Assembly (NCBI RefSeq): GCF_946479755.1
Contig: NZ_CAMLHC010000005.1
Location: 1 to 64,000 of the forward strand
Direction: 5' to 3'
Source: an uncultured Chitinophaga sp.
Lineage (GTDB): Bacteria; Bacteroidota; Bacteroidia; Chitinophagales; Chitinophagaceae
DNA length: 64,000 bases
Shown: positions 1-9,607 of the stretch, one piece after another
How the letters are laid out: every line of letters starts with the position of its first letter
Position numbering within the stretch: the first letter of the stretch is position 1
Translations under genes and position numbers: made by a program
The notes under the pieces: model-generated
Databases searched by the model: none
Seen by the model: the letters and a program-made list of their open reading frames with translations, nothing else
Told to the model about the DNA's origin: nothing

Positions 1-16
1 CCGCTCCTTTGCGCTC

Positions 17-1555
17 TTACTTATTTTGTAAAACCTCTGCGCGCTCTGCGTGAAAGAACTCCGTGGCCGGCAGCCGGGAGAAGTAAAATATACCGTTCTG
101 CAGTTGCCCGTCGCAGGCTTTTGTCAGCTCCCGCTTGAGCGAGTCCACCTTTTGGGGATATTGAGCAGATAAATCTTTCATCTCCTTATAATCTGTTGGC
201 AGATGGTATAGTTGGAAGATATTTTTATTATCCAGCAGGTAGGTGCGTAGTTTCCAGCCATCGCGGGTTACCAGCGCCGGCCCCATGAACGAGGAGAACA
301 CCACTTTATCACGCATTGCGGACTTTTTCCCTAACAGCGATGGCAGATAGGAACGGCCGTCCTTGCGGTCGGGCACCTGTACCTGCAGCAGGTCCGCCAT
401 GGTGCTCAACAGATCATAATTGGCCACCAGGTTACGATTGACCGTACCTGCCGGTACTTTTCCCGGCCAGTAACAAATAAACGGCACCCTGACGCCGCCT
501 TCCCAGTTGGTTTCTTTCAGGCCTGCCAGCCCGTTATTACCATTAAAAACATCAACGCCATCATCGCTATAAAAGCGGGTGGTGATGTTGTCATACCGCG
601 CCTGTTTACCCTCATAGTACAACCAGTGCCCGTTGTCAGACCCGAAAATGATCAGGGTATTTTTGCTCAGGCCCAGCGAATCCACCAGGTGCACGAAGGT
701 GCCTACGTTGTCGTCTACCATTTTCACCATGGTGGCATACATCTTCTGCCGTTCGGTCAACCGGGGATTGTTGGCAAACACCGGATCGATAGCGGGTACC
801 GACACCGGCCCATGTGGCAGGTTGGTAGGATAATACAGGAAAAAAGGCTTGTCTTTGTTGCTGACGATAAAGCGGCGCGCCTTGTCCATGAACAGATGCT
901 CCGCATACTGCGGCTTTTCTTTGCCGTTCCGTAAAGCAGCGCTGTCGGGATATGAGTCCGGCCGCGTATTACCGGCGATACGTACCGGCTCCCCGTTTTC
1001 GAACATCACCATCGGGTAAAAGCCGTGGCACATGCGATGATCGAGATATCCGTAGTAGTAGTCCCACCCATGCGCGGCCATCTGCCGGCGCGACGTGGCG
1101 AAGCCCCATTCCAGTTTACCTATTTCGCCGGTCACGTAACCGGCTTTCTTAAATACCTGCGGCAGCACCATGCCCGGATGTTCCGACTGCTCAAACGGCG
1201 CAAGGTGTTCGTCTACTTCCGGCAGCGTGAGTTTGCCCTGCAGGTAATTGATATAGATCCCTGCGCGGTTGAGCGTAAATTTTCCTTTCCGCACATCGCT
1301 GTAACCGGTAAGCATACTGGCCCTGGCGGGCGCGCAGTACATGCTGCCGTAGATATTATCGAAGCGCATGCCGCCACGCGCCAGCCGGTCGATATTGGGT
1401 GTTTGGACAATCTGTTGTCCATACGCCGACAACATACCGCGTCCCATATCATCGGTGTAGATGAAGATGACATTGGGCCGGGGCGCTTTCCCCTGCTGCG
1501 CTTGCACGGTGGCAGCAACAAGGAAAGCGCTCAGGCATAACAGATACTTTTTCAT
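17..1555 (-). CDS. Secreted Cys-type sulfatase (first of pair)
   Basis: A 512-residue S1-type sulfatase that would hydrolyse sulfate esters, probably on a glycan, in the periplasm or outside the cell. It starts with a signal peptide ending near AQA/AQ (residues 1-20). The metal-binding Asp pair is in YTDDMG (D35-D36). The formylglycine signature C-A-P-A-R begins at Cys74 and is followed by SMLTG. A C-terminal SDNG motif also fits the fold. The length is normal for the family. It is the last visible gene of an operon running sigma, FecR, SusC, SusD, sulfatase, sulfatase, with a 12-base gap from the preceding sulfatase. The Cys-type active site must be matured to formylglycine, and no maturase gene is in the window. 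The substrate cannot be read from sequence. Confidence 0.9.
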   Translation of the reverse strand: MKKYLLCLSAFLVAATVQAQQGKAPRPNVIFIYTDDMGRGMLSAYGQQIVQTPNIDRLARGGMRFDNIYGSMYCAPARASMLTGYSDVRKGKFTLNRAGIYINYLQGKLTLPEVDEHLAPFEQSEHPGMVLPQVFKKAGYVTGEIGKLEWGFATSRRQMAAHGWDYYYGYLDHRMCHGFYPMVMFENGEPVRIAGNTRPDSYPDSAALRNGKEKPQYAEHLFMDKARRFIVSNKDKPFFLYYPTNLPHGPVSVPAIDPVFANNPRLTERQKMYATMVKMVDDNVGTFVHLVDSLGLSKNTLIIFGSDNGHWLYYEGKQARYDNITTRFYSDDGVDVFNGNNGLAGLKETNWEGGVRVPFICYWPGKVPAGTVNRNLVANYDLLSTMADLLQVQVPDRKDGRSYLPSLLGKKSAMRDKVVFSSFMGPALVTRDGWKLRTYLLDNKNIFQLYHLPTDYKEMKDLSAQYPQKVDSLKRELTKACDGQLQNGIFYFSRLPATEFFHAERAEVLQNK

Positions 1556-1567
1556 GACCGGTATTTT

Positions 1568-3100
1568 TTAGCGGCTGCGGCCACTGGTCCTGATGGTTTC
1601 CAGCATGGTAGCCATTTCTTTTACCATTTCAGGATGGGCGGCTGCCACGTTGTTCTTTTCTCCCAGGTCGGCTTTCAGGTTGTACAGCTGCGGGATGGTG
1701 TCCAGCCCTGATTCGATGTTCACGTCTTTCAGCAGTTTGGGCCCACGCTGTGGCACGATGTATTTCCAGTCGCCTTTTACCAGCGCCAGCGTGCCGGCCT
1801 GTTCCACCATGCTGCTGCGGCCCTGCTGCGATTTTCCGAGCAGTGTGCCCAGTATGTTCCAGCTGTCGGGCGCTTCATTTTCTTTCAACGGCTGACGGAG
1901 CATGGCTGCAAAAGACGCCAGCAGGTCGACCTGGTTTACCAGTGCACCCGAAACGCCGGGTTTTACGGTACCGGGCCAGCTAAGGATAAAAGGTACGCGG
2001 GTGCCGCCCTCGAGGATGCTGTATTTACCGCCGCGCATGGCGCCGGTGGGCTGGTGGCCGCTCTGTTGGGCCACGGCGCCGTCGATATAGCCGTCATCCA
2101 GCACGGGACCGTTGTCGCTGCTGAAAATAACGATGGTATTTTTTGCGATGCCGAGGTAGTTGAGCGTTTTCATGATCTCTCCTACCGACCAGTCCAGCTG
2201 CATGATCACATCGCCGCGGTAGCCCATTTCACTCTTTCCTTTGAAGCGGGTGCCCGGCATGCGGGGCACGTGGATATCGCTGAGCGAGAGATAGAGGAAG
2301 AAAGGTTTGCGGTGGTGTTCTTCGATAAAGAGCTGTGCCTGGTTGACAAAATCACCTGCCAGCGACTCGTCTGTCCAACGGGCGCGTTGTCCGCCGGTCA
2401 TCCAGCCGATGCGGCCGATGCCGTTGACGATCGTCTGGTTATGGCCCTGCCCGGGAGTGGAATGCATTTTCAGCAGTTCCGGATTTTCTTTGCCGGTAGG
2501 TTCGTTCCCTATTTTCTGGTGGTAGTTGACCTGTATGGTATCTTTCGGATCGAGGGCTACTACGCGGTGGTTTTCCACATATACGGTAGGCACCCTGTCG
2601 GCCGTGGCGGGAAAGAAAAAGGCGTAGTCAAAGCCTGTCTCCAGCGGACCGGGTTTCAGTTCCCCGTTCCAGTCCGGCTCTCCCTGGGCGCCGATGCCGA
2701 GGTGCCACTTACCGATGCAGGCGGTGCTGTAGCCGGCGCGCTGGAACACATTGCCCAGCGTGGTGCGGTCTGTAGGTATGATCAGCGACGCATTGCCGGG
2801 GAGGATGTTGGTGCCTTTTTTACGCCAGGCGTATTCACCCGTAAGGATGGAATAACGGGAAGGCGTACACGTAGCGGCGGTAGCATGACCGTTCGTGAAA
2901 CGGATACCTCCCGACGCGAGCCGGTCGATATGCGGTGTTTTCACGCGGGTGGCGCCATTACAGCTGATATCCCCATAACCCAGGTCATCTGCATAGATGA
3001 TGATCACATTGGGCTGTTGTCCTTTCTGTTGGCCTATTACCGCCGTATGGGCTATGCCCGTCAGGACGGCGGTAAACAATAATTTTTTCACGTAATGCAT
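1568..3100 (-). CDS. Secreted Cys-type sulfatase (second of pair)
   Basis: A 510-residue sulfatase with an N-terminal signal peptide (about residues 1-24), the metal motif YADDLGYGD (D38-D39) and the formylglycine signature C-T-P-S-R starting at Cys78, followed by YSILTGEYAWR. An SSDNGP motif lies in the middle part. It resembles arylsulfatase A-type enzymes and is clearly different in sequence from the neighbouring sulfatase, so the two probably attack different sulfate positions. The stop of the upstream susD gene and this start are only one base apart, which implies co-transcription and perhaps translational coupling. The substrate is unknown. The SusC/SusD context suggests a sulfated poly- or oligosaccharide. 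Confidence 0.92.
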   Translation of the reverse strand: MHYVKKLLFTAVLTGIAHTAVIGQQKGQQPNVIIIYADDLGYGDISCNGATRVKTPHIDRLASGGIRFTNGHATAATCTPSRYSILTGEYAWRKKGTNILPGNASLIIPTDRTTLGNVFQRAGYSTACIGKWHLGIGAQGEPDWNGELKPGPLETGFDYAFFFPATADRVPTVYVENHRVVALDPKDTIQVNYHQKIGNEPTGKENPELLKMHSTPGQGHNQTIVNGIGRIGWMTGGQRARWTDESLAGDFVNQAQLFIEEHHRKPFFLYLSLSDIHVPRMPGTRFKGKSEMGYRGDVIMQLDWSVGEIMKTLNYLGIAKNTIVIFSSDNGPVLDDGYIDGAVAQQSGHQPTGAMRGGKYSILEGGTRVPFILSWPGTVKPGVSGALVNQVDLLASFAAMLRQPLKENEAPDSWNILGTLLGKSQQGRSSMVEQAGTLALVKGDWKYIVPQRGPKLLKDVNIESGLDTIPQLYNLKADLGEKNNVAAAHPEMVKEMATMLETIRTSGRSR

Positions 3101-3101
3101 G

Positions 3102-4736
3102 TTATCTCAGATTAGGGTTTATGTCCTGTTCACTCTGCGGCACGGGCCACTTTTCATCGGTGCCGGCGCGGAAAGCCTTGGTGGTGACGAACCAACGGCT
3201 GTAAGGGTCCACGGAGGAACCTTTCTTGCGCAAATTTACGGCACCGGGAAATGGTGCGCCATAAAAATCTCCGTTCAGCACCTGTGCAATGTTGCCCCAG
3301 CGCAGCAGGTCCCAGTAGCGGAGACCTTCGCTGGCCAGCTCGTTCCGGCGCTCGCGACGCAGGATGGTGCGCAGCGCTACCGGATCGACGGTGGTCACCT
3401 TCGGCATTGCCACGGAGGCGCGGCCTCTCACCTGGTTGATGGTAGCGTCCAGCAGCGCCTGGTCGACAGGGCCGCCGGCTTCCAGCTTCGCTTCGAGGTA
3501 GCTGAGCAGTACTTCCGCATAACGTACCACCGGCATATCGATACCGGAGTTCTGTAAGTCACCGGAGAAATTGTCGGGCAGGTACTTACGGATACAGTAG
3601 CCGGTACGCGTAGCCTGACGGGTGAGCGTCAGCTGGTCGACCGATTTGGTGGAATCCGGATGTGAGACATACGTACGGCCGTTGAATGTCTGCATGTTAT
3701 AGAGCACGTTGTAACCCAGCCGCGGATCGCGGTTTTCGCCGACGTCTTTCGGGTTATAACGGGGATCAGTAAACGAAAAAGGTGTTCCATCTTTAAACTC
3801 ATAGCTCTCAACAAGGCTGCCTAGTGGGTTCATCAGGTGCCACCCGCTGTTGATGGCCGGGAAGAAATGCTGCAGCATCCCGTTGGGCACCAGGTTGGGC
3901 ACATACTGGATGGCGAAGATCAGCTCTTTGCTGGTTTCGTTGGTACCATCGAAAAGACTCTTATAGTTTGCATCGATGATATTGTCATTGTAGTCGATGA
4001 TGGTTTTGTAGGTAGCAGCCGCATCACCGTATTTTTTCTCTGCCAGCTGCAGGCGGCCCAGAAAGGCCAGTGCAGCCTGTTTGCTGGCGCGGCCTCTCTC
4101 GGATGCGGAGAGATCTTTGTACCTGGGCAGGTCCGCCGCGGCGGCGATCAGTTCTGCCATCACAAAATCAACCACCTGTTGTTTCGTCGCTTTTTTAATG
4201 GTGTTGGCTTCATCCACCGTCATAGTTTTGGTGGCGAGGGGCACGCCGCCGAAATACTGGGAGAGATAAAAATAGGTAGCAGCCCTGATAAAGCGGACTT
4301 CCGCCGTCATCCTTTTGATTTTATCGGGCGATGCCGGCACCCTGTTTACATTCTCGAGGAAATAATTACACCGGGCGATGCGGGTGTAACCACCGCTCCA
4401 GTAGTTGGTGATCTGGGAGTTGGTGGCTGTCAGCCCACCGCTGGTCAGCTTGTTCACATCGGAGTTGTCCCCTCTCCTGTCGTAGAGGTTGTCGGTAGAC
4501 ATGTCCAGGAACACGATGCCCACGTAAGACCACCAGTCGGACAGGGTGAACTCTGTGCCGCCGGTGATATTGCCACGGTACACTGCCGCCAGCGCCAGCA
4601 TGGCGTCGCCCTCGGATTTCCAGAAGTTCTCGTTGGAGAACTGCGACAGCGGCGCTTTATCCAGTTTTTTGCTGCAACCGCTGCCTAGTAGTAACAACAG
4701 GCAGGCGGCTATTATATATCTGTAAGGTACTCGCAT
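3102..4736 (-). CDS. SusD/RagB family outer-membrane lipoprotein
   Basis: A 544-residue surface glycan-binding lipoprotein. The N-terminus carries a lipoprotein signal with lipobox LGSGC (Cys21), followed by the usual SusD opening KLDKAPLSQFSNENFW. The C-terminal part has the RagB signature RRERRNELASEGLRYWDLLRW. SusD proteins form the lid over the SusC barrel and capture oligosaccharide. The gene sits 18 bases after the susC stop and one base before a sulfatase, so the whole group is a sulfated-glycan utilisation operon by context. The ligand cannot be deduced. Confidence 0.93.
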   Translation of the reverse strand: MRVPYRYIIAACLLLLLGSGCSKKLDKAPLSQFSNENFWKSEGDAMLALAAVYRGNITGGTEFTLSDWWSYVGIVFLDMSTDNLYDRRGDNSDVNKLTSGGLTATNSQITNYWSGGYTRIARCNYFLENVNRVPASPDKIKRMTAEVRFIRAATYFYLSQYFGGVPLATKTMTVDEANTIKKATKQQVVDFVMAELIAAAADLPRYKDLSASERGRASKQAALAFLGRLQLAEKKYGDAAATYKTIIDYNDNIIDANYKSLFDGTNETSKELIFAIQYVPNLVPNGMLQHFFPAINSGWHLMNPLGSLVESYEFKDGTPFSFTDPRYNPKDVGENRDPRLGYNVLYNMQTFNGRTYVSHPDSTKSVDQLTLTRQATRTGYCIRKYLPDNFSGDLQNSGIDMPVVRYAEVLLSYLEAKLEAGGPVDQALLDATINQVRGRASVAMPKVTTVDPVALRTILRRERRNELASEGLRYWDLLRWGNIAQVLNGDFYGAPFPGAVNLRKKGSSVDPYSRWFVTTKAFRAGTDEKWPVPQSEQDINPNLR

Positions 4737-4754
4737 TATTCAGTCATTTGAAGA

Positions 4755-7700
4755 TTAGAAACTAACATTTACGCCCAGCGTATAGTTACGCAGAATGGGA
4801 TAGTAGGCACCGCCGGTATTGACTTCCGGGTCCCATCCTTTACGGTAACGGCTAAACGTAAATAAATTCTCTGCCGCCAGACTTACCCGCAGCCCGTCGA
4901 TGCCAATACGGCGGGTGGCAGCAGGTGACAACGTATAACCCAACTGTATGTTTTTGACACGGACATAGGAGCCGTTCAGCATCCAGTAGGAAGACTGCAC
5001 CGTATTACCGGTACCGGTATTGGGCACCAGCTCCATGCGCGGGTATTTGGCGTTGCGGTCAGGGTTTTCCGGCGTCCAGCGTTCGTCGAACTGCCAGCGC
5101 TGCACCGTAGCGGTATTGTTCAGCGCAATACCAGCATAGCCTTCCAGGTAACCTTTTACATCTGCCACTCCCTGCATCAGCACATTGAGATCAAAATTGC
5201 TGTACTTGCCGCCGAGATTAAGCCCGAAAGTATAGCGCGGAATACGGCTGCCCAGCACCACCCGGTCGTAAGCCGGGGTGATTTTACCATCCGGTTTTCC
5301 GTCGGGGCCGCTGATATCTTTATAGCGGATATCGCCCGGTTTTTTCTGGGAGCCCAGTGCGGACTGGTCTGGCCAGGAAGCGCCTTCGCTGGCATCTACA
5401 AACAGACCGTCGGCCACATAACCATAGTAGAGGTTCACAGGATAACCAATGAATAAAGGTGATCCGGCGTTGCCCACATTGCCTATCAGTCCGTTGGGTT
5501 GTAATACATTGCCCACGCCCACATCCAGTACTTTGTTGTTGATGATGCTGAAGTTAGCATCGATGTTATAGCTAAACTTACCCACGGTATTGCGGTGCCC
5601 CATGGTAAATTCCCAACCGGTATTTTTCAGTTTACCGGAGTTTTTCACGCCTACATTGAAGCCCAACACCCTGGACACGCTGCCACCGGGGCTAACGAGG
5701 ATGTCATACGTATATTTATCGAAGTAGGTAGCACTACCAGTAAGCAGTCCGCGCAAGAGGGTAAAGTCCACGCCCACATCGGTAGAGCGGGTAGACTCCC
5801 AGCGGAGCGTAGGATCTGCGAGGTCTACCAGTGTCACGCCGGTAGCCACCTGGTCGCCGAAGCTATAATTGTATTTCGTGCCCGTGTTCATAATATTCTG
5901 CCAACCGTAGTTAGCGATGTTCTGGTTGCCCAACGTGCCACGGGAGGCTTTTATTTTCAGTTCGTCCACCCATTTTACATTATCCTTCATAAATGGTTCT
6001 TCGGAGATGCGCCATCCGAGGGCCATTGCGGGGAAGAACGCATATTTTTTGGTGGCAGGGAAACGGGAAGAGCCATCATAACGCAGCACGCCTTCTACGA
6101 AATATTTACTGTTGAAGTTGTACTGCAGACGGCCAAAGAAAGAGGACAAAGCCCAGGCAGCAGCGCCGCCGTCATTAGTCTGGCCATCGGCAGATCCCAG
6201 GTTAATAGACGTCAGCGTATTACCGGGGAAGTTCCTGCGGAAAGCGCTCACGGAGTCGATCACAAACTCTTCAAAAGAATAGCCGGCCAGCAAGGTAAAG
6301 CTGTGCTTATCGAGCCGCTTATTATATTCCGCCAGCGCCTGCATGGTTTTATAGTTGGAATTGCGGTTGCCCTGCGTTAAGGTAGATGGTCCCAGGGTGG
6401 TAATGTTATTGAGATACTGCGTGGCGAGAAAACGTTTGTTATCGCCGTAGTTGATATATCCGCCGCCTACCGCAGAGAGTTTCAGCCCTTCGGCTACGTT
6501 CCAGTCCAACCGCAGGTTACCGTTCAGGTCTATGCCTTTTTCCTTGTAGAAAGATTCACTTTCCAGGTTGGACACCGGCGTGCCTTTGCCGTTGATGCCC
6601 ACGCCCCAGTCGCCGTTACTCATGCGGATAGGATATATCGGGGAATACCGCACTACCTGGCCAATCATGTCGAGCATATTGTTGAAGTCCAGCGTAGCCG
6701 GGGGCGCCGGCTCGTTGGTGGTGGACAGCGAAGAGGCGATACGCGTGGTGAGCTTCAGCTTGCGGGTAATATTGGTGAGCAGGTTTAAGCGCACGTTATA
6801 GCGGTCGTAGCTATTGCGGGCCACGATACCGTTCTGCCGGATATACCCGAAAGAAAGCTGGTACTGGCTGACCTGGTTACCATTGGCCAGGGAGATGTTA
6901 TGCCCTGTTTGTATGCCGTAGGGTTTAAAGAAGTCCTTGTAGAAATTGGAATTGGGATAATTATCCGGATTACTGCCATCTTTAAACTGTTGTATCTCCG
7001 CTTCCGAATAAGATCCTGGTACTGCTTCGTTCATGGCCTGTGCAAACTCCCATGAGTTCACTGATTGCGGCAGGGCCGTCGGTTTCTGCGTACCCACGTA
7101 ACCGTTATAGTTCAGTTTCAGTTTGCCGATGGCGCTGCCGGATTTGGTGGTAATGAGTATCACCCCGTTGGCCGCGCGGGCGCCGTAGATAGCGGCGGAA
7201 GACGCATCTTTCAGTACGGACACCGCTTCCACATCGTTGGGGTTTACGTCGTTGAACGAGTTGACCGGCATACCATCCACGAGGATGAGGGCGCCGGGGC
7301 CTGCGCCGAAGGAGCCTACGCCGCGCACCTGTATTTCACCGCCGGCGGCGCCGGGCCTGCCGGAGCGCTGTATCACCGTTACGCCGGGCATCTGGCCGGT
7401 GAGGGCGTTGGACAGCTGTGGTACCGTCCGGTTATTGACTTTTTCCGCGTTGATCTGCGATACCGATCCGATGAGTTGTGATTTTTTCTGGGTGCCGTAG
7501 CCTACCACCACCACTTCGCTGATGGCGCTGGCTTCGGGATGCAGCACTACATTGAGCGTGTTGTCGGTTCCTACCTGGACGGTATAAGGCTTGTAGCCAA
7601 GGATGCTGAATTTCAGCGTTTCGCCGGCGGAGGCCCTGAGCACAAAGGCACCTTTGGCGTCGGTGATGGTACCGCGGGCGGTGCCTGCCACGCCGACGGA

Positions 7701-8156
7701 TACGCCGGGAATGGGGTTGCCCTGTTCATCTTTTACCGTACCGCGGATATCGGCGGGCACTGCTGCCGACGGCGCAGGAGCGGCCGGAGGTTCCGGTTTG
7801 CGGGAGACAACGATCATTTTATCTTCGATCGTAAAGGTAAAGGGCTGGCCTTTCAGGATGGCGGTAAGCACTTCCTGGAGGGAGGCCTTGCGAAAATCAG
7901 CGTCTATAGGCGATGACGCTTTCAGCTCCCGGTAATCGTAAAAGAACCGGTAGTTGCTTTGGTGTTCGATGGCCCTGAAGACTTTGTCCAGCGGCATCTT
8001 TTTTCCCGAGAGGCTGATGGACTGGGAATAACCGGTGGCATTTACCTGTAGAAAGGCCACCAGTAGTAACAGTGCGGTCAATTTCATAATAAGCAGACTT
8101 TTACTGACTAAAAGCCCCTTTGGTGGCGAAGCTTTTGCATAACGAAGGGAATGCAT
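4755..8156 (-). CDS. SusC/RagA TonB-dependent receptor with STN domain
   Basis: A 1133-residue TonB-linked outer-membrane importer. Seen in order: a signal region (a strong hydrophobic stretch starts at Met24, an alternative start), an STN/secretin-like domain at about residues 50-115 that talks to FecR, a carboxypeptidase-D-like beta-sandwich at about 135-210, the SusC signature around SEVVVVGYGTQKK, a plug with GARAANGVILITTKSG, and a C-terminal beta-barrel ending in Phe. The STN domain and the FecR/sigma genes just upstream point to substrate-induced transcription. It pairs with the SusD gene downstream. The start at 8156 is taken because SusC proteins of this phylum often have a short extra N-terminus before the hydrophobic core. 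Confidence 0.94.
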   Translation of the reverse strand: MHSLRYAKASPPKGLLVSKSLLIMKLTALLLLVAFLQVNATGYSQSISLSGKKMPLDKVFRAIEHQSNYRFFYDYRELKASSPIDADFRKASLQEVLTAILKGQPFTFTIEDKMIVVSRKPEPPAAPAPSAAVPADIRGTVKDEQGNPIPGVSVGVAGTARGTITDAKGAFVLRASAGETLKFSILGYKPYTVQVGTDNTLNVVLHPEASAISEVVVVGYGTQKKSQLIGSVSQINAEKVNNRTVPQLSNALTGQMPGVTVIQRSGRPGAAGGEIQVRGVGSFGAGPGALILVDGMPVNSFNDVNPNDVEAVSVLKDASSAAIYGARAANGVILITTKSGSAIGKLKLNYNGYVGTQKPTALPQSVNSWEFAQAMNEAVPGSYSEAEIQQFKDGSNPDNYPNSNFYKDFFKPYGIQTGHNISLANGNQVSQYQLSFGYIRQNGIVARNSYDRYNVRLNLLTNITRKLKLTTRIASSLSTTNEPAPPATLDFNNMLDMIGQVVRYSPIYPIRMSNGDWGVGINGKGTPVSNLESESFYKEKGIDLNGNLRLDWNVAEGLKLSAVGGGYINYGDNKRFLATQYLNNITTLGPSTLTQGNRNSNYKTMQALAEYNKRLDKHSFTLLAGYSFEEFVIDSVSAFRRNFPGNTLTSINLGSADGQTNDGGAAAWALSSFFGRLQYNFNSKYFVEGVLRYDGSSRFPATKKYAFFPAMALGWRISEEPFMKDNVKWVDELKIKASRGTLGNQNIANYGWQNIMNTGTKYNYSFGDQVATGVTLVDLADPTLRWESTRSTDVGVDFTLLRGLLTGSATYFDKYTYDILVSPGGSVSRVLGFNVGVKNSGKLKNTGWEFTMGHRNTVGKFSYNIDANFSIINNKVLDVGVGNVLQPNGLIGNVGNAGSPLFIGYPVNLYYGYVADGLFVDASEGASWPDQSALGSQKKPGDIRYKDISGPDGKPDGKITPAYDRVVLGSRIPRYTFGLNLGGKYSNFDLNVLMQGVADVKGYLEGYAGIALNNTATVQRWQFDERWTPENPDRNAKYPRMELVPNTGTGNTVQSSYWMLNGSYVRVKNIQLGYTLSPAATRRIGIDGLRVSLAAENLFTFSRYRKGWDPEVNTGGAYYPILRNYTLGVNVSF

Positions 8157-8235
8157 ACATTTGTTGTGTTAGGGAATTAAATAATCAATTGATCTTAGCG
8201 GAAACATTGGTTGATAATCTCCCGGCAATAGTCCA

Positions 8236-8261
8236 CCAGGGGCGGGTCCAAGCGCTCCTGG
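8236..8261 (-). promoter_or_regulatory. Stem-loop in susC leader (FecR-SusC gap)
   Basis: On the minus-strand transcript the bases form a 5-bp stem, one A-C mismatch, 3 more pairs and an 8-base loop. It lies 79 bases before the susC start. There is no U-run after it in the direction of transcription, so it is not a classic terminator. Similar hairpins sit at nearly the same distance before the two other STN-type receptor genes in this window. A role in partial read-through or RNA stability is inference. Confidence 0.35.
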
Positions 8262-8333
8262 TTTTTATTTTCCGGGCAGTTCATTGTTCACGGACTTTTG
8301 TTCATAACTGCCGGTTTGGTTGATGTTTTTTAT

Positions 8334-9539
8334 TTAAGAGACGACAATAATTTTCCTTCCTTCCACTTTAAAGTGCACATGACTTAACTCCAGCAGGCGT
8401 AATACTTTCGACAAAGACTCCTGCCGGCTGATGGTACCTACGAACTCCCGGGCAGTGGGCGTACCTTCATAGGCGACCTCCACATCGTACCAGCGGGCTA
8501 TCTGCCGCATAACGGTTTGTATATCTGCCTTATCAAAAAGAAAATACCCGTTTTTCCAGGCCAGCACTTCCTCCACGTTGGCCGGCACCACCTTAAAAGC
8601 GGCGGCGTTGTTGTCCAGGATACCCTGGTCACCGGGACGTATCATGGTGCTGGCGCTGCCTTTCACCAGTTTCACCGATCCTTCGGTGAGGGTGGTCCTG
8701 ATAGCGTGTTCGTCGCTATAACCTGCGATGTTAAAGTGGGTACCCAGCACCTCCACGGCCATATCGCCTGTTTTCACGCGGAAAGGGCGTTTATGCGTGC
8801 CGCCGTTTTTTGAAGCGGCGGTGATGCCGGCGATTTCAAAATAAGCTTCTCCGCTGAGCTCCACCTCACGGCTGTCTTCCCGGAAGCTGACAGGGAAACG
8901 CAGGGAGGACGCGGCATTGAGCCACACCTTACTACCGTCGGGCAGTACCACCTGGTATTGGCCACCGCGGGGCGTGGCGATGGTATTGTATAATATCTTT
9001 CCGTCGGCCGCTGCTCCGGCGCCGGCGTAGGCCAGCTGACCGTTATTGAGTTTGATGACTTTTACAGCGCCCTGCTGGCCGATGGTCCCGTTGGCCGCGT
9101 CGTCCAGCACCACGGTGCTGCCGTTGGCCAGGGTGAGTACCGCTTTGTTGCCGCCCGGCGCAATATCCTGCCGGGCCAGCTGATCTGCCTGTGGGATATT
9201 ATCAGCAGCCTGGTGGCGGTTACTCAGAAAGTACCATCCGGCGGTGAATATCCCTACCAGCACGGCAGCCGCCGCGGCGTAGCGCCACCAGCGTATTACC
9301 GTCCGGGGCTCCGTTTCCAGTGCGGCTATTTTCTCCCGCACCTGCGACAGCAACTGCTGGTCGGGCTCCGGAGTGGACTGCGCCAGCAGCACCACCTGTT
9401 CGTAGCGGTCCATCAGTGCATGATACTGCTCTTCCGGCAAGGTGGCCATGTATTGTGTCCAGGCCTGTTGCTCCTGCTCCGTCAGCGTAATGCCGGCGGC
9501 AAATTTCTCCAGTAAGGCTGTTATTTGTTCCTGTTCCAT
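8334..9539 (-). CDS. FecR-family anti-sigma factor
   Basis: A 401-residue inner-membrane regulator. The cytosolic N-terminal region (about 1-85) would bind the sigma factor. One transmembrane helix follows at about 90-107, then a periplasmic FecR domain with DIAPGGNKAVLTL and PRGGQYQVVLPDGSKVWLNAASSL-type segments, and a C-terminal DUF4974-like part (YFLFDKADIQTVMRQIARWYDVEV) that interacts with the STN domain of the receptor. It lies between the sigma gene (68 bases upstream) and susC, the standard order for trans-envelope signalling in this phylum. Confidence 0.93.
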   Translation of the reverse strand: MEQEQITALLEKFAAGITLTEQEQQAWTQYMATLPEEQYHALMDRYEQVVLLAQSTPEPDQQLLSQVREKIAALETEPRTVIRWWRYAAAAAVLVGIFTAGWYFLSNRHQAADNIPQADQLARQDIAPGGNKAVLTLANGSTVVLDDAANGTIGQQGAVKVIKLNNGQLAYAGAGAAADGKILYNTIATPRGGQYQVVLPDGSKVWLNAASSLRFPVSFREDSREVELSGEAYFEIAGITAASKNGGTHKRPFRVKTGDMAVEVLGTHFNIAGYSDEHAIRTTLTEGSVKLVKGSASTMIRPGDQGILDNNAAAFKVVPANVEEVLAWKNGYFLFDKADIQTVMRQIARWYDVEVAYEGTPTAREFVGTISRQESLSKVLRLLELSHVHFKVEGRKIIVVS

Positions 9540-9607
9540 AGTGCTGTTACTAATAAGACTGCCCGGAGTCCGGAAAGGACACCTGCGAAAAAATATTTTT
9601 TTGAGGG

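Noticed and set aside
2054..3082. Long open frame of 342 codons opposite the second sulfatase
   Set aside because: It lies wholly antisense to a gene with intact sulfatase motifs and shows no domain, signal or start context of its own.
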